Made by a program: the position numbers and the translations under genes. The notes under the pieces were generated by a model. It saw nothing but the letters and a program-made list of their open reading frames with translations, was not told where the DNA came from and made no database searches. Positions 44,442 to 58,416 of a DNA stretch of 64,000 bases are shown in pieces; position 1 is the first letter of the stretch; each line of letters begins with the position of its first letter. Source of the stretch: Dictyophora rubrovolvata (lineage: Eukaryota; Basidiomycota; Agaricomycetes; Phallales; Phallaceae); contig CP114124.1 of NCBI GenBank assembly GCA_029959195.1, forward strand, positions 2,333,102-2,397,101. The letters are read 5' to 3'.

Positions 44442-47238
44442 TCAGCCCAAAACTTCTACGTCCGTCCCCGCAATGACATTGTTGGTCTTTGGATCCCATA
44501 TATCTATCTCCACGCTGACCGCATTGCCCTTCTTGACATCTGGCGTGACTCCCCAAAACTCATTCGTGACCTTATCAAAGCGTAGCCAAGGTGGTAGGTC
44601 GGCACCATTGTGTTGTTTAGCGACGAAAAAGACTGCTCGACCGGCGTTTGGTTTGAGTATGTTTGGGGTAAATGCGAATGGTTGACGAGCAGCAATGGAA
44701 TACGAAGAAATCGGAAAAGATGTACTGTGTTGATCATCCGAGTAAACAGACGGAACCGTCATTGCCACAGACTGTACGTTCGAGGACTTCTCAGCATGCC
44801 CGGCCATCTTCCGCACTTGACTCACAACGATAACCGATACGTTAGACGCAGAGCCAAAATATTCCTCAGTGGAAGGGTCAGGAGAGTCTGCCTGATCAAC
44901 ACTTCCTTTTCCCTTCGGTGCGGTACTGTGGGCTAACTGGTCGCATGTTACCGAAGCAGGCCGTTCTGGAGGGCGCATCGATACACGTTCACTTGAATTT
45001 AGACCTTTCAATGCATCCTTCGTTTCCGCTTCTTTAATATCTTCCAAGCTGCTGTCTCCAAAATGCGGACGTACAACCCGAGCCGGATTGGTTAAAGCAG
45101 GTCCAGCATTCTCTTCATTCGACGAGGCCTGCTTCGAAGGTCGAGAATGTAGGCCGCTCGGGCGGTTGTAGCCAGCTTTGTTTGAATCGACAGATGGTAT
45201 CTTGACCGTTCCAGTACTAGCGCCATTCCGTAAGGTCGCTTTACGTTTGTTAGCTAAAAATTCGCCAACTTTCATACTCGGAGATCCGCTAGTCTCTTTG
45301 GGAGGTACGGCAGGAATAGCGTCGTTAAAGGACGTATCGGAGCCCGATCTAAGAACTGGATTAGGCGGTCGAGGTAAGTTCTGAGAGTGTCTGTTTGAGG
45401 GGGCAAGCTGTGGATAGGATTTCGAAAAGCGGGATGGAGGCAATGCGACCGGGGTGGGTTTATCATATACTCTGCTTAACGAGTCTTTCTCTGGAAGTTG
45501 ACGGAAACTGACAGTGCGAGGTAGGTTATTGGCAATAAAATCGCTAAAGAGCCCGCTGCTTCCGTTCAGTACCGCTATGGGCCTGCCAATTTTGCTTTTA
45601 CGGGGTCGTTGGGGATGTGCAGTGCGAGCCATGAATTTGTTTTCTTGTTTGAAAAGATTAGGGGACGGTCTTTCTTGACTACGGCCCACTAAACTTGGAT
45701 CCAGAAATCTTTCTCCCCGTAGGCGGTTACGGATAGCATCAAAAACTACTTTTGTTGTTGGGAGCCTGCCTCCCAAACTGGGACTGGAAGAAAGAGAGAA
45801 ATTGTCGAAAACACGTTGGATGGGGTTTCGTGAATGTGTTTTATATATCGCTGGCTCTCGATAGCTGTATGCAACACCGATTGTTTTGAAGGACTCTTTC
45901 TTGGACTTAGCATGTCGTCTATAGACGAACGCAGACACTAATGCCTAAATGATACTTATCAGCCAGATCCCATGCGCGTAGAATAGGCTCTTACTATTAT
46001 GATAATGCAAGTCACAGCAAGACAGGCTCCAAGGACACGCCTAAAAACTTGGTTCGACATGATATGTGCTATCCGCTTCCCCTTGGCTCCGTTGGTTTGG
46101 GCGTTGTTAATGACGAGGTCAAAAGAAATGATATTCGTAACATTATGATCCATATGACGGGCCGTTATTACAATTCGCGTATTGCCGTTAACGTCCCGGG
46201 GGATTGTGCCGTTTAGGAACAGGCGAGTAGGATCAAAGACAACCCATGGCACGGAGGAATTATCATTGAGAGAGAGCATCCACTTTGGATCGTGTCTCGC
46301 TTCGGTTAGAGTGAATGCGTTCAGATCGACACCGAAAGTAGAACCTGGGACAATATGCTGTGGCGGAAGCCAGGAAGTGTTGAAGTATGATGGGAATACG
46401 TTGAGCGTAAAGCTGGTAGCAAGACTAAGATGTTGACTGGGGAAAGGAGCAGAGGCGATAATTGGCAGTGTATAATGACCCGGACTTCGAGGACCGGTCC
46501 CAGAGAGACTCAAAGTGGAGAAATCCCAAGACATCCATGGAAAGGTCGAAGTGTCTAAAAGTAAGCTGAAATTGACACCAGATGTCAGGGTGTTGTGAGG
46601 GAACAAAGACGCATTGACAGGAGAGTCATCGAGAATGATTCTCTCGAAGTCATCAATGACAAGGGAAAAGGGTAAACCGGTAGTGATATTGCGAGCCTTG
46701 AACGAACCATCGATAGCCAAATCGTGGAGTGATGTTATTAAAATGAATGAGTCTGATATTGTGGCATTACTTCAAAGAGGGTGCAGCAAAAAAAATCAAT
46801 AAACAACCGGCCCAGATACAAGGAAGCTCACCTGGCGGAAGCCATCACCCTTATGGTATTGGAGTGCATCTCAATTGGAGTCCCCCCATTCAAAGTCATC
46901 AGGCCTGGATCAAACCGAAGCCAGTTTGGAACGGGATTACCATCTTCCAGTTGAACAGAGATGTTTAGATCGCTGGAGGAATCTCCTCCTTCCGGAAGAA
47001 AAGTATCCCCACTGAGGCCAATTGAGAACGACCAACTCGGTGGAACGCGTAGACAAGGAAGAGCACCTAAGTTTGACATATTCTTCAGAAGTACCGAGGA
47101 TGGCAATGGAAAATAAACGGATGATAATGCTGGATTAGAAGGGACCAATTGCGACTTGAGAGGATTGTGCAGGACGGGAATGGCCAAGACGAATGGCCAT
47201 AGTGTTGAAAAAAAGGATAAAATGAAGGTCGATATCAT
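44442..47238 (-). CDS. Axl2-like membrane protein with dystroglycan-type cadherin domains
   Basis: This is a type I membrane protein of 894 aa resembling Axl2/Bud10, which marks cell-polarity sites in yeast. Exons are 47238..46832, 46769..45995 and 45944..44442. A signal peptide (FFSTLWPFVLAIP) is followed by cadherin-like (CADG) repeats with the typical VPNWLRFD and FPWMSWDFSTLSLSG turns and many N-glycosylation sequons. One membrane helix follows (VLGACLAVTCIIIALVSAFVY) and then RRHAKSKK. About 400 cytosolic, Ser/Pro-rich residues follow. The last 80 residues form another CADG-like unit (LPPWLRFDKVTNEFWGVTP), which would lie in the cytosol by this topology. The second intron is placed at GTAAGA, which restores the membrane helix. 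Confidence 0.85.
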
Positions 47239-47584
47239 ATTGTCTGAAGTTCGTTATTATAATCATAAGAATAATAAAAGTGAATTAGGATAAAAATCAT
47301 CAATGTGGTGAAGTTTGAAAGACCAATATGTCTTAAGCGCCAGTGATAACGTCACGTTGTAACGAGTATCACCTTGTCTTCCAATGGATAAAGTATAGTA
47401 GTCCATCGCCGACGTGGACATCGTTTCACAAAACCTGTCGTCGAATTCATTCTGCTGACTACACGACTCGAAACCATTCAATTACCACGAAGAAGTCCTT
47501 CTTGTCCCGAGTATATATATATACACATCTTTCCAAGCGATCACCTCGTGAACACCTCAAGGCAGCCCTTTCTCTTGTACTATC
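47239..47584. promoter_or_regulatory. Divergent promoter, Axl2-like and aminotransferase genes
   Basis: The start codons lie 346 nt apart in divergent orientation. A TATATATATA run at about 47512-47523 sits about 65 nt upstream of the aminotransferase ATG and is a good TATA candidate for that side. Confidence 0.5.
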
Positions 47585-49535
47585 ATGTCCGAACAAGTCG
47601 AGGATAAACCGAATGGGCATGCCATTCCACGCCAGACCTCCATTTTACACCGCACACCATGGACACCCCCTGTTGCTGTCTCTGGGAAAGGCTAGTCCAC
47701 TGACTGCTGGCTGATTGGCGATAATCATGATTAAGCTACTCTCTAGGATTATACGTTACATTGGAAGACGGAAGAGTTCTCATGGATGCTGTTGGCGGTG
47801 CTGCTGTATCCTGTATTGGCAATGGTCATCCCGAAGTCATCACGGCGCTCCAGGCTCAAGTCGAGAAACTTGCTTGTACGCTTAATACATCCCCGAAACT
47901 TTTCTTCCTTTCGAAACCCCAACCTGAAATATTCATAAAGATGTGTATAACATGCAGTTATCAAATGATATTGCGGAACGTTTGGCTGCGGAGCTCGTTG
48001 CCTCGGGAAAGGGTGCTTTTGAGCTTTGTGGCTTTGTAGCTGGAGGTAAGGAGCATGAGTTTTACCTGGCTTTTGAAGCAGTTTCATCAGAATGGTTGCA
48101 TATATAGGCTCAGAAGCTATGGAAGGCGTGTTAAAACTTGCTCGTCAGGTATAACAAGTGATCATCGCTATGAGCCTGATGTATACATTCTCATCTGCTG
48201 TTCCAGTATTACTATGAAACAGGACAGCGCCAGCGAAAGTATTACATCGCTCGCCGCTTATCATTCCATGGGAACACACTCGCAACACTTTCCGTTGCCT
48301 TCCACACTGCTCGTCGTGCTCCGTACGAAGATATACTGAATCATGAGAATTTTCATCATGTATCACCAGCTTATTATAAACGGTTCAAACTAGAAGATGA
48401 AAGCGAAGATGCTTATATTTCACGATTAGCCGATGAGCTAGAGGCCAAATTTCAAGAACTCGGTCCTGAAAATGTCATTGGGTGTACGTCGAGTCGTTTC
48501 ATTATCGGATTGTGCAATACAAATGTCTTTTTACTAACTGTAGCTATGCATTCATTCAGTTGTAGCAGAAACGGTGGTGGGTGCAACAACAGGTGTCTTG
48601 CCTGCTCCGAAGGGATATTTTAAGGCCATGAAAGAAATTGCCCATAAACATGGTGCTCTTTTTATACTTGACGAAGTGATGTGTGGCATGGGTCGTATGT
48701 TCTTCACTGAATTCTTGTTTATTGTCAGAAAGTGCAATAATTGACTTTCAGGAATGGGTACTTTACATGCCTGGGAAAGCTTTGGTGACGGCGAAGCCCC
48801 GGATATACAAGCGGTTGCTAAGGGTCTTGGCGGAGGGCAAGTCAATGATAGTTTATCGTCTATGCATCACGTTGAACGGAGTTTGGTTGGAACTTTAGAT
48901 ATGCCCCCATCGGTGCAGTTTTAATGAATAAACGTGTGGCAGATGGTATTAAAGATAATAATGGTTATTGGCAACATGGCCATACATACCAGGTTAGTTC
49001 ATTTGTAGGTAAAACTCTAGGTTATCAGTATATTGAAATTTGAAATGCTCTTAGGCTCATCCGCTCTCCTGTGCCGCCTCGTTAGCTGTTCAAACAGTTA
49101 TCAAGAAAGAAAAGCTTTTACAAAATAATCTCAAACAAGGAGCATATTTGCTCTCCCTTCTCCAGCAAAGACTAGAATCTCCTAACGCCTTAGCAAGACC
49201 GTATATATTTGATATCCGCGGCGGAGGACTATGGTATGCAGTTGAGTTTGAAATCCCCCAAAGCAAAATGGGAAACCATAAATTTGCCATGGTCGTTCAA
49301 GCTAGATGTCTTGAGAAAGGATTGATCATAATGGGCTTTCATGGTGGTGCGAGTTTGGAAGGCACGAAAGGTGATCATTGCATGCTTTCACCCGCTTATA
49401 ATGTCGCAAAAGAAGAAGTATGTGTTCGCATCATCGTGCGCCATAACTACTGACAGAAGCTAGGTCGATTCTATTGTAGATATTTTCATAGAAAGTATCG
49501 AAGAAACCATCATAAAGTTCAATCTTAACGATTAG
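47585..49535 (+). CDS. Class III (omega) aminotransferase, PLP-dependent
   Basis: This 468-aa fold-type I, class III aminotransferase belongs to a fungal branch of unknown substrate; the family includes 4-aminobutyrate and ornithine transaminases. Exons are 47585..47690, 47747..47875, 47941..48045, 48108..48148, 48207..48483, 48560..48694, 48752..48836, 48899..48992, 49055..49417 and 49464..49535. Key blocks are DAVGGAAVSCIGNGHPEV, GAFELCGFVAGGSEAMEGV, RRLSFHGNTLA, FVAETVVGATTG, LFILDEVMCGMGR and the PLP lysine in AVAKGLGGGYAPIGAV. The C-terminal small domain is present (GGGLWYAVEFE). Two introns have GC donors: GCTAGT at 47691 and GCAAGT at 48837; GT alternatives introduce stops or break the GGGYAP motif. 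Confidence 0.9.
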
Positions 49536-49839
49536 GAGGGCCGGTTTTATAACCTCACGTATAATTCCGATCTCGGACACAATACGCGGTGATCGGTTTT
49601 TTTTTATAAACTGATCTTTGCTTTTACTACATAGTGGCATGAATAATTGTATTAAATAACTTGCATACCATGACCGATCATGCATCTTGCACCGCCGCTT
49701 GCTTATTTGAGACTGAATTAAAAAACTGAGCCGCCTTACGCAAAGCAAAAAAAGACTAAATACATAGTACAACAAGGAACAAGAGCTGCAGCCGGTCACG
49801 ACGTATATAGACACATGTATATATTGTATATTTATATAT
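49536..49839. other. Intergenic, convergent 3' ends
   Basis: This 0.3-kb spacer between aminotransferase and thiolase stops is AT-rich, with TATATA runs near 49815-49840. No gene is seen. Confidence 0.5.
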
Positions 49840-51388
<1,549 letters not shown>

Positions 51389-51905
51389 ATTTTAGGAAAG
51401 GAAAGAGGCTGATAGAATGGGGTTGGAAGAAAAGCGCGAACGAGCCAAAACGACCGGGTGGTTGTTGTTACCGCAATGGATTTCATGTGATTTATTACGT
51501 AATCCAACCCTGTAATTGGGCCACGTCCCGGTGTCTCTCAACCCCGACCGTTTCAAGCACCTGCACTCCAGGGATGATTGTGCGGTCAACGCGAAAATTA
51601 ATGTTTATTATTCAAACAAGGCATCTTTTTGATAGAAATTACAAACCAAAACAGACAAAAAAAAAAACACAATCGAGAAGGTATTTTAGGATAGTTAAAG
51701 TGCATGGAAATGAGGTAGGTGACATGTATGAGAGAGAAGTCGAAAGAAAGCAAAACAAGAAAACACAGCAAGTAGCACGAATAGGTATATATATGTAGCA
51801 GCTACAAGATTAATGATAAGAAAGATAAAAGAACAGGAAACTTAATTTTTTTTATCGACTTCCAAAGGATGTTTGTTTCTCCGCGACGGGCGACAAAGTG
51901 TCCGA
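51389..51905. other. Intergenic
   Basis: This 0.5-kb region holds the thiolase promoter and the 3' region of the second GATA gene. It is A-rich near 51650-51680. No coding gene is recognised. Confidence 0.5.
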
Positions 51906-53717
51906 CTACCTTGAGCTTTCCCTGACGTCCTCGTTTTCTCTTCGCTCCCTATCTTCTCTTCTCTCCCTTTCGCGCTCACGTTCACGTTCTACCCGTTCCC
52001 GCTCATCAGCCGGGCTTCTTCTTATGTCACCGTGATAGGGTTCTCGGGGAGAGTAGGGATGGATGCTGTTGTAATTACTCCGAGGAGAAGGGTATGACGA
52101 ATCATGTTCGCGATCACGTTGACCATTGTCTCGAGTTGTAGGAGAGAGGTGCGGTGAATTGGGAAGCTGCGCTGGTGATGGGTAACCAGATGGACTGAGA
52201 TGAGCAGATTTAGATGCAGGCGATGCCGAAGGTAATCGCATTGAGGTGTTGCTGTTGTGGCCGGGGGAATGAGAACCAGGATTGTTGCTGTTGTGATTCA
52301 AAAGGGCACCTAAAGAATGAGCACTAGGGGCGTTACGATCGGCAGGCGAATTGGTGATAATTGGTGATGCGGCAGAGGACGAGGATGCAGAGCCGCCGCC
52401 ATGTATATTCAACAAGGGACCATGATTCAAGGGACGGGATGATGCAGCGACAGGGTCTACCGCTATGCCCACAACACCCGGACCAGATAGCTTTTGTTGT
52501 TGATGATGTACGGGATTAAGACTGAGATTGAGACTAGGGTTTGGGTTAGTCGCCAGCAGGCTGTTTCCAAGAGCGGAAGCGGGTGCAGTATTAGGGCTGG
52601 CACCGGCGTTGGTTTTACGTGGCTTGCTCCTCAACTCAGCGGGATCATGAGGACGATCTTTTTGATGTGTCCGCTCGTATAGCCCGCACTTGTTGCACAG
52701 AACTTTTCCGGGATGCATTGAGCTGCGACGCCAGGCTGCGCTGTCGGGTGTGTGGCAGTTGAAGCATCTTCTACGGATATAGGATGATAGTTTTGTTGTT
52801 GCATCGGATGTATAATAGGTCTGCTTAGGAGTTGGAGGTGGGTGCGCTGACGAGTTTGTGAGAGGGTAGTGGGAATGGGAACTTGGATGGTGAGGCAGTG
52901 TATGATGGTGTGGGTGATGAGACTGTGGTGGAGGAGGCAATCCGTGCGGGTGTTGCATATGGGAAGGCGGTGGCGATGGTCTGGCTGAGAGAAGGGAGTT
53001 AACAGTCAATTTAGAAGTAGAAGACGCGAGGGCTGAGGTAGGGCTGTGCGGGCTGTGAGGATGTGCTGGTACTTCGAGGGGTGGCAATTTGGAATGATGA
53101 GCATGATGAAGATGATGAAGAGGAATCGACGCCGCCGACTGGTGGTGAGTGGCATATCTCTCGAACTCGCGTTCCCGATCCCGCTCTCGTTCCATGAGTT
53201 CTCTCTCGCGGCTGTAGGCTGAAGAGGGATGGGCTGAGGCTGGATGATAGGGATGCAAGATGTCGTGCGGAAGCGCATGGGGATGTGGGGGTGCTGATAC
53301 CGGTGACTTGGATGATGGAAAGGGCAGACTTGGTGGAATGGGAAGGGAGAGATGGACGGGCGATCCTCGGGTTGAAGAGGTTGTCATTGTCGTCGTCGTC
53401 GTCGTCGTCAGGGGCGGTAATGTATATGGCCTTTCATTATGACAAGTCAACTTTGGGAATGTTTTCTTTTTTCATTAAATTTTGACTACTCACGAATGAT
53501 GCTCGCGATAAGACTACGTATGATTAATGAGCTGTCGGTCCAAAGGAAGAAGACACGTAAGACGAACCTGTTGTCTGTACGATGACTGCCTCTCAATCTC
53601 GTCCGAATCGACGCTGGATGGTCTGTCGCGCATGACTGTCCAACCGTTGACGCTATGTTCGTTGTTATACATGATATTGCGAGCAACGGCGTGCATGTGG
53701 AGAACAACTGCGGTCAA
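51906..53717 (-). CDS. GATA-type zinc-finger transcription factor 2
   Basis: This is a 564-aa nuclear regulator. Exons are 53717..53568, 53513..53494 (20 nt) and 53430..51906. The acceptor at 53431 (GAAAG) is used because it joins SYREHHS to PYTLPPL in phase; an earlier acceptor gives a stop. The protein is dominated by low complexity: a Thr run coded by (CGT)n, Pro/Ser/His-rich blocks, and a charged Arg/Glu repeat near the C-terminus (RERERERER). The single finger reads CFNCHTPDSAAWRRSS..PGKVLCNKCGLYERTHQKDRP, with a 19-residue loop. The basic tail is PRKTN. Similarity to the finger at 36.3 kb is clear. Targets are unknown. Confidence 0.88.
53390..53409. repeat. (GTC)n microsatellite in GATA factor 2
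   Basis: A trinucleotide run encodes consecutive threonines near the N-terminus of the second GATA factor; length variation would change the Thr run without shifting frame. Confidence 0.85.
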
Positions 53718-53720
53718 ATA

Positions 53721-53752
53721 AGAAAAGAGAAAGAGAAAGAGAAAGAGAAGAA
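53721..53752. repeat. (AAAGAG)n hexanucleotide repeat
   Basis: About four to five imperfect AAAGAG units lie directly upstream of GATA factor 2, within its promoter or leader. Confidence 0.85.
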
Positions 53753-54179
53753 AATGGCTGAGGGTGCCGTTGAATATTTATTTTATCTATGGCGCGGCCC
53801 AAAAACGACGATTTTTTTGCACTCTTTTTGACGGTACCTGTGCCAAAAAGGCATCATGATCCCATCAAATTTATTTTGTGATATTTTTTTAAAAAATAAA
53901 AAGGTTAAATATTTTAGTTTCTATAATCCATTATGGCATAGTTTTCTCGATATTGGAATTTCGCCCCTGATGTCGCGTTTTTTATGATAGCCGTAGGCCC
54001 TCTGCCATGCCGAGCATTGATTAGACGCTGTTAGGCGCCCGTAGACGCCCGCCGCTAAGTCACCACCGGATCCTCCTCCCATCATATGCATCAGAAATCG
54101 ACATTGCATTGGTGAACCTTATTTCTCTGAACCGATCACATTTTATATTCCGTCAAATCTGTCACCCGGTCACGTATTC

Positions 54180-54213
<34 letters not shown>
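54180..54213. repeat. (ACA)n microsatellite
   Basis: This is a run of about eleven ACA/CAA units with no flanking open frame that would use it. Confidence 0.9.
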
Positions 54214-54637
54214 CACCCTTCCTTTCGTCAGTTGATGGGCCTGGCTGTCTGATCTCGACTCAGCTGGAAGCATAGATAGCTAGCTAGCGGTGCCCTCGAA
54301 GCCACTTCTGACTCAATTCTCCAATTTTTTAGGCCTCATCGGACTCATTTTCCCCCGGATCCTCCCTCTCATATGTGTCTCTGCTTCTGCCGTTCTGCTC
54401 GGCTTCACACCCACAGCTAAACGGGAAACAGGGATCGTCATGGCTATATCCCTATTTGAGAGATCTAGCCTCACACCATCACCACCACGAGTCCCTATAC
54501 TTTCATTTTGCCATCAGACATATATGCATGTATATATATATAAATTTACAATAATGACACCCGTACTTTCCGGAACTATTCCCCCGTCTTACCTCGCACA
54601 AAAAAGAACAGCGCTAGCGTAAAAGGCACCTTTCCCC

Positions 54638-54677
54638 ATTCCATTACATACCATACTATTCCATACCATACCTTACA
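54638..54677. repeat. Degenerate CATAC/CCATT tandem tract
   Basis: Repeated CATAC and ATTCCAT words are interleaved over about 40 nt; it is a simple-sequence tract. Confidence 0.6.
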
Positions 54678-55727
54678 GTATGTCTTGTTATCCCTATCCG
54701 TCGTTTCCATAGTTTACAAGGCAAGCTCTCGTAAGGCCAGTCAAATCTATCACCGTGATAAAGCCGTGATTTTATAGATCATAATTGCCTCCACTGTCTT
54801 GTGATCATGATCATCTGATCATCCTAGCCTAACAAACAAAATGCTAGAACGTGCCAGTAATCTGATGGATCATGGAACTACGTATGGATCATAAAATATG
54901 ATCCCATCCAATAACGTACTCTGAAATCAGATACGTAGGACCGATCTCGTCGCTCAAGTGAGCGCGTCTCGGGCTTCTAGCTCCCCTTTCTTCAAAGTCC
55001 AAAGTCCAAAATCCAGATCCAATGAATCAAGTATTGCGCCTGCGTTCTCCTTTCCACCGCCTGAAATAGTCGGTAAGTAAATAAAATTATGTTCCCATCA
55101 CACTCCCCCTAATTGACTCAGCAAAGCAACCCATCGCCATTTCAAGGCGTTGATCTCTTTTTCCTTTCGGAGCCAAGTCATCTTCGCCTGAGAAATTACC
55201 TTGATTGCGCATCCCGACACGTTCGGACCAATTATGTATTATTATTTAATCTCATTATTTATACATAATATGTAATTGTCATACACACTGCATATCCCGG
55301 TCACTACCCAGCCTTACCATATCTACCTCTCCGCTATCCTCTCCCCTGGCTGATTCGCTCATCTCCTTTGGTCAAGAATAACAATCAAACCTGCGTTTTG
55401 AAATGTCATTGCTTGGATTAGTTCGGCTCTTGTCGCAGTGATTACCACCCGTTATCAGCGTTTGATATTATGCACACCAATTTTTATACCCACACACCTA
55501 GCTGCCTTCTTGCGAACTCAATCCGCCACCTATCCATCATCATCCTCGTGCATCCTCCTTTGCCAGAAGAAGTAATAAAGTACGGTTTTGTACATGGCGT
55601 CACTTTTTTTTATAACTTCCGATCCGGTGCTTGTCTTATTTAAAATCTGGCTAACGTCTTCCGATTGATGGCCATCACCCGCAATTTAACAAAAGAAAAA
55701 AGACTGTGGTTTATTTGTTTAAGCGAG

Positions 55728-56430
55728 TTAGCTGAGGTTCTTCGACAAGCCCATTGATTGAGAAAGTGTCTCGTCTCTCTCTTCCTCCGACAAGTGCCAG
55801 TTGGGGTCTATTTTCGAACTAATGTCACTTTTACGTCCATGTGTATCAGCTTGTTCTATCCGGAGCCATTGGCCATTCACAATAGATTCCGGAGTATCTC
55901 TGGTTGAAATTGTAAACGCCAAATTGTCCGGAGATAAGGCTGGCATGTACACACACGTATGGAAAAATCTGAGATGTTATCAGCTAACCGTCAAACTGTT
56001 TTTCCGCTTAGACCACGGCATCGCTTCTAAGCCTCTATGCTGTAGTATGTCAACATAGTAAAAGCCAAGTGCTGAAAAGCTGTGTGCACATACTAGTTAG
56101 GCGATCAAAATCCAAGAAAATTAATTTGATACGGCTGATTACAACTCCCTCCGGCAATGACAATCGTATTTATAGAACCACTTTACCGCCCGGGCTTATT
56201 AATTGTCTTCGAACCCATTTGGGAGAAATGAAACCGACTCGTCGGGGCATCCGAGTCGTGGGAACCACTTGATTTCGATTCGTACCTATTCCTCGTCCTT
56301 CTCTTATCAAACCACTACTGAATTTCGAATATTCAGATCGATGCTTCTCGGATCCGTCTCTGATGAAACCAATGGCGTTCGATCTTCGACGTCGGCTGAA
56401 GGGTTTAGGAGCTTTCCGATGTGAAAACCC
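55728..56430 (-). CDS. Possible gene fragment, uncharacterised
   Basis: Two minus-strand stretches look protein-like but could not be joined with certainty. One (about 56430..56307) reads GKLLNPSADVEDRTPLVSSE, then a short run to a stop. The other (55952..55728) reads NLAFTISTRDTPESIVNGQW and ends in an acidic, Ser-rich tail with EEERDETLSQSMGL. The DRTPLV-type motif recalls small vacuole-associated adaptor proteins, but this is a weak resemblance and I assign no function. The start was not found. Confidence 0.25.
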
Positions 56431-58358
56431 AAGTATGTATATCCAATAGGATAGATAGACGTACACGTTACAAGACAAACTTTTATGGTGATTACGGTAG
56501 ATTCTAAGGTATCAGCTTCCTTAGTCTGATTGCTAATAGGCATCAAGTACATATATGACTGCGCTCATATCCGTTGGAAACGAAATCCGAAAATCTCTCT
56601 TTGCGGCAAATTCTCGCGAAGTCTATCAAGGCGCATAGTACATACATATGTCATTCTTGTCTTGTGTTTTTTGACGTCGTTTTGCAAAAGCACCATCAAT
56701 CAATGAACTATCAATCAAATAAATGTCGAACGCTAAATTAAGTAAGGTTGCTGCGCTTGTGTTGTTAGAGTAACGAATCGAAAGTGAAGCGGGATTACGC
56801 GTTGTAGATGCCGTTGATGATCGGTGATCGGACGAGTAACATCGAGCAATTTAGCGAAGGCTCAGGACTGCACTTGTTGTACTCCCGATAGTCGAGTGGA
56901 CCGTCGTGGAATTGGTCGGGGTGGAGTCTGCAGACGGCGTGGTCGTGCTCTTTGTTGCCCCGAGGGGTCAAGCGCTCAGGACGCTCTTTGGATCCTCTTT
57001 ACTAACAATTTATGAAAGGTAGGATCCGTTTGCCAAGAGACCTTTTATGCGTAATAGATAATGTCACTGTCAAGACTCAACGACGATTAGTCCAGTTAAA
57101 ATCGAGTCATTGGTACTGTTGATTCAGCTTCTGTTTCTAGCGTTCTACATCTCGAATAAAACAATTCTGTGCATCCTTTCTCAGTTCATTGTTTATAGTC
57201 ATTTCACCAAAAACGAAGTATATTACTAATACTGGGACGAAAACAAAGCTCCTTTACGTTTTTCCATTTGTGGCGGGCCTTGGTTATTACCTTCCGTTTC
57301 TAACAAACCGGCCTTCTTTCTGACGTGGGTCAATGACGCCGTAATTATCACACAGACAATAAGTCGCATCGTACATCGTAGTACCCTTTGAATGGTGAAA
57401 CATAATCTTTTCGGCACGTAGTTGCGTAATCCCTGTACAAAGCAAGATACCTACTTGGCTCGGGTTATTTCTGTGTCGGCTTGTCCGGGTCAAACACTGA
57501 GAGACACGAAGGTCCCGGTTGCTACTCTTCCTAACTTCCTCAGTCAACCGATCGGCACCAATGGTCAAATTTAATTAGAAGTCCCCGCAGCAACAATTCA
57601 GCCGCGAACCTTTTTCAAGTTCTTTTCTCTTCATCATGTTGCGCCTAAACGACGAAGAGAACACGTTGATGCGATTTCTCCGTGTTCGGGTGCGTAACAA
57701 GGTGGAGCATCTTTTTGAAATTCTCCTCATTTGAATCTGTCTGAAGCAACTTTCCGGGCTGGAAAACATTCCTTGACTACTTATATAGGTTTGAAATCCA
57801 CTCAAACTTCTGAAGTACATCGGATTCAGCCGGAACAAAACCAAGACGGGAATATCTCTACGGTGTGGTTTATTTGTGCACCCGCTATCTTACCCTGGTC
57901 GCCTTTTCATCCTAGTTGCTTCCTTTTCTAGACCCTTTTGATCCGACAACACTACCAGACCCTAAAGAAGTTAATTCTCCATTGGAGCTGGTGTAGACGA
58001 TATCAACCAACTTGATAAAGCTTTTCGACAGTGCCGTAATCCAATCCCTTCCCTATTATTTCACTGTCGGCACTGTCGGGCCACCCGGCCCCTACATGCG
58101 TTCATGCGTCTCGATGTGTCCTCGGTAAGCACATGCTTAGTCTGGTGATGGTTTCAAATAAAGGCGGTATCTAGGGTATTGCTAATATGTATGCACGTGC
58201 GTCGCCGCCAAAGAAAATTAACTTCGATATCGCAGCACCATTTCGTTATGTGTCACCCGTATTAGCAATATTATATATAATTTTGAACATTGCTGCGCAT
58301 TCGATCCAATGTTTCACTCTCTGGGTCCTGGATGTCATCACTCGCCTTTCGGGAAGGG

Positions 58359-58366
58359 TATATAAG
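58359..58366 (+). promoter_or_regulatory. TATA box of the cupredoxin gene
   Basis: TATATAAG lies 51 nt upstream of the ATG at 58417, a strong core promoter match. Confidence 0.65.
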
Positions 58367-58416
58367 ACATTAAAAACCTTGTCTCAAAGAACAGCCACAT
58401 TCTTTTCGCCCACATC

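Larger units (their letters stand above)
53718..58416. other. Long gene-poor region
   Basis: This 4.7-kb stretch has no gene I can support strongly. It contains microsatellites near 53.72 and 54.18 kb, a CATAC-rich tract near 54.65 kb, a possible fragmentary gene at 55.7-56.5 kb, and several minus-strand frames of 60-95 codons between 57.2 and 57.85 kb that lack recognisable domains. A polar 63-codon frame at 56824-57015 is Cys/Arg-rich and probably chance. Confidence 0.5.

Noticed and set aside
54180-54213. Possible CRISPR-like or regulatory repeat
   Set aside because: It is a plain trinucleotide microsatellite without spacers.
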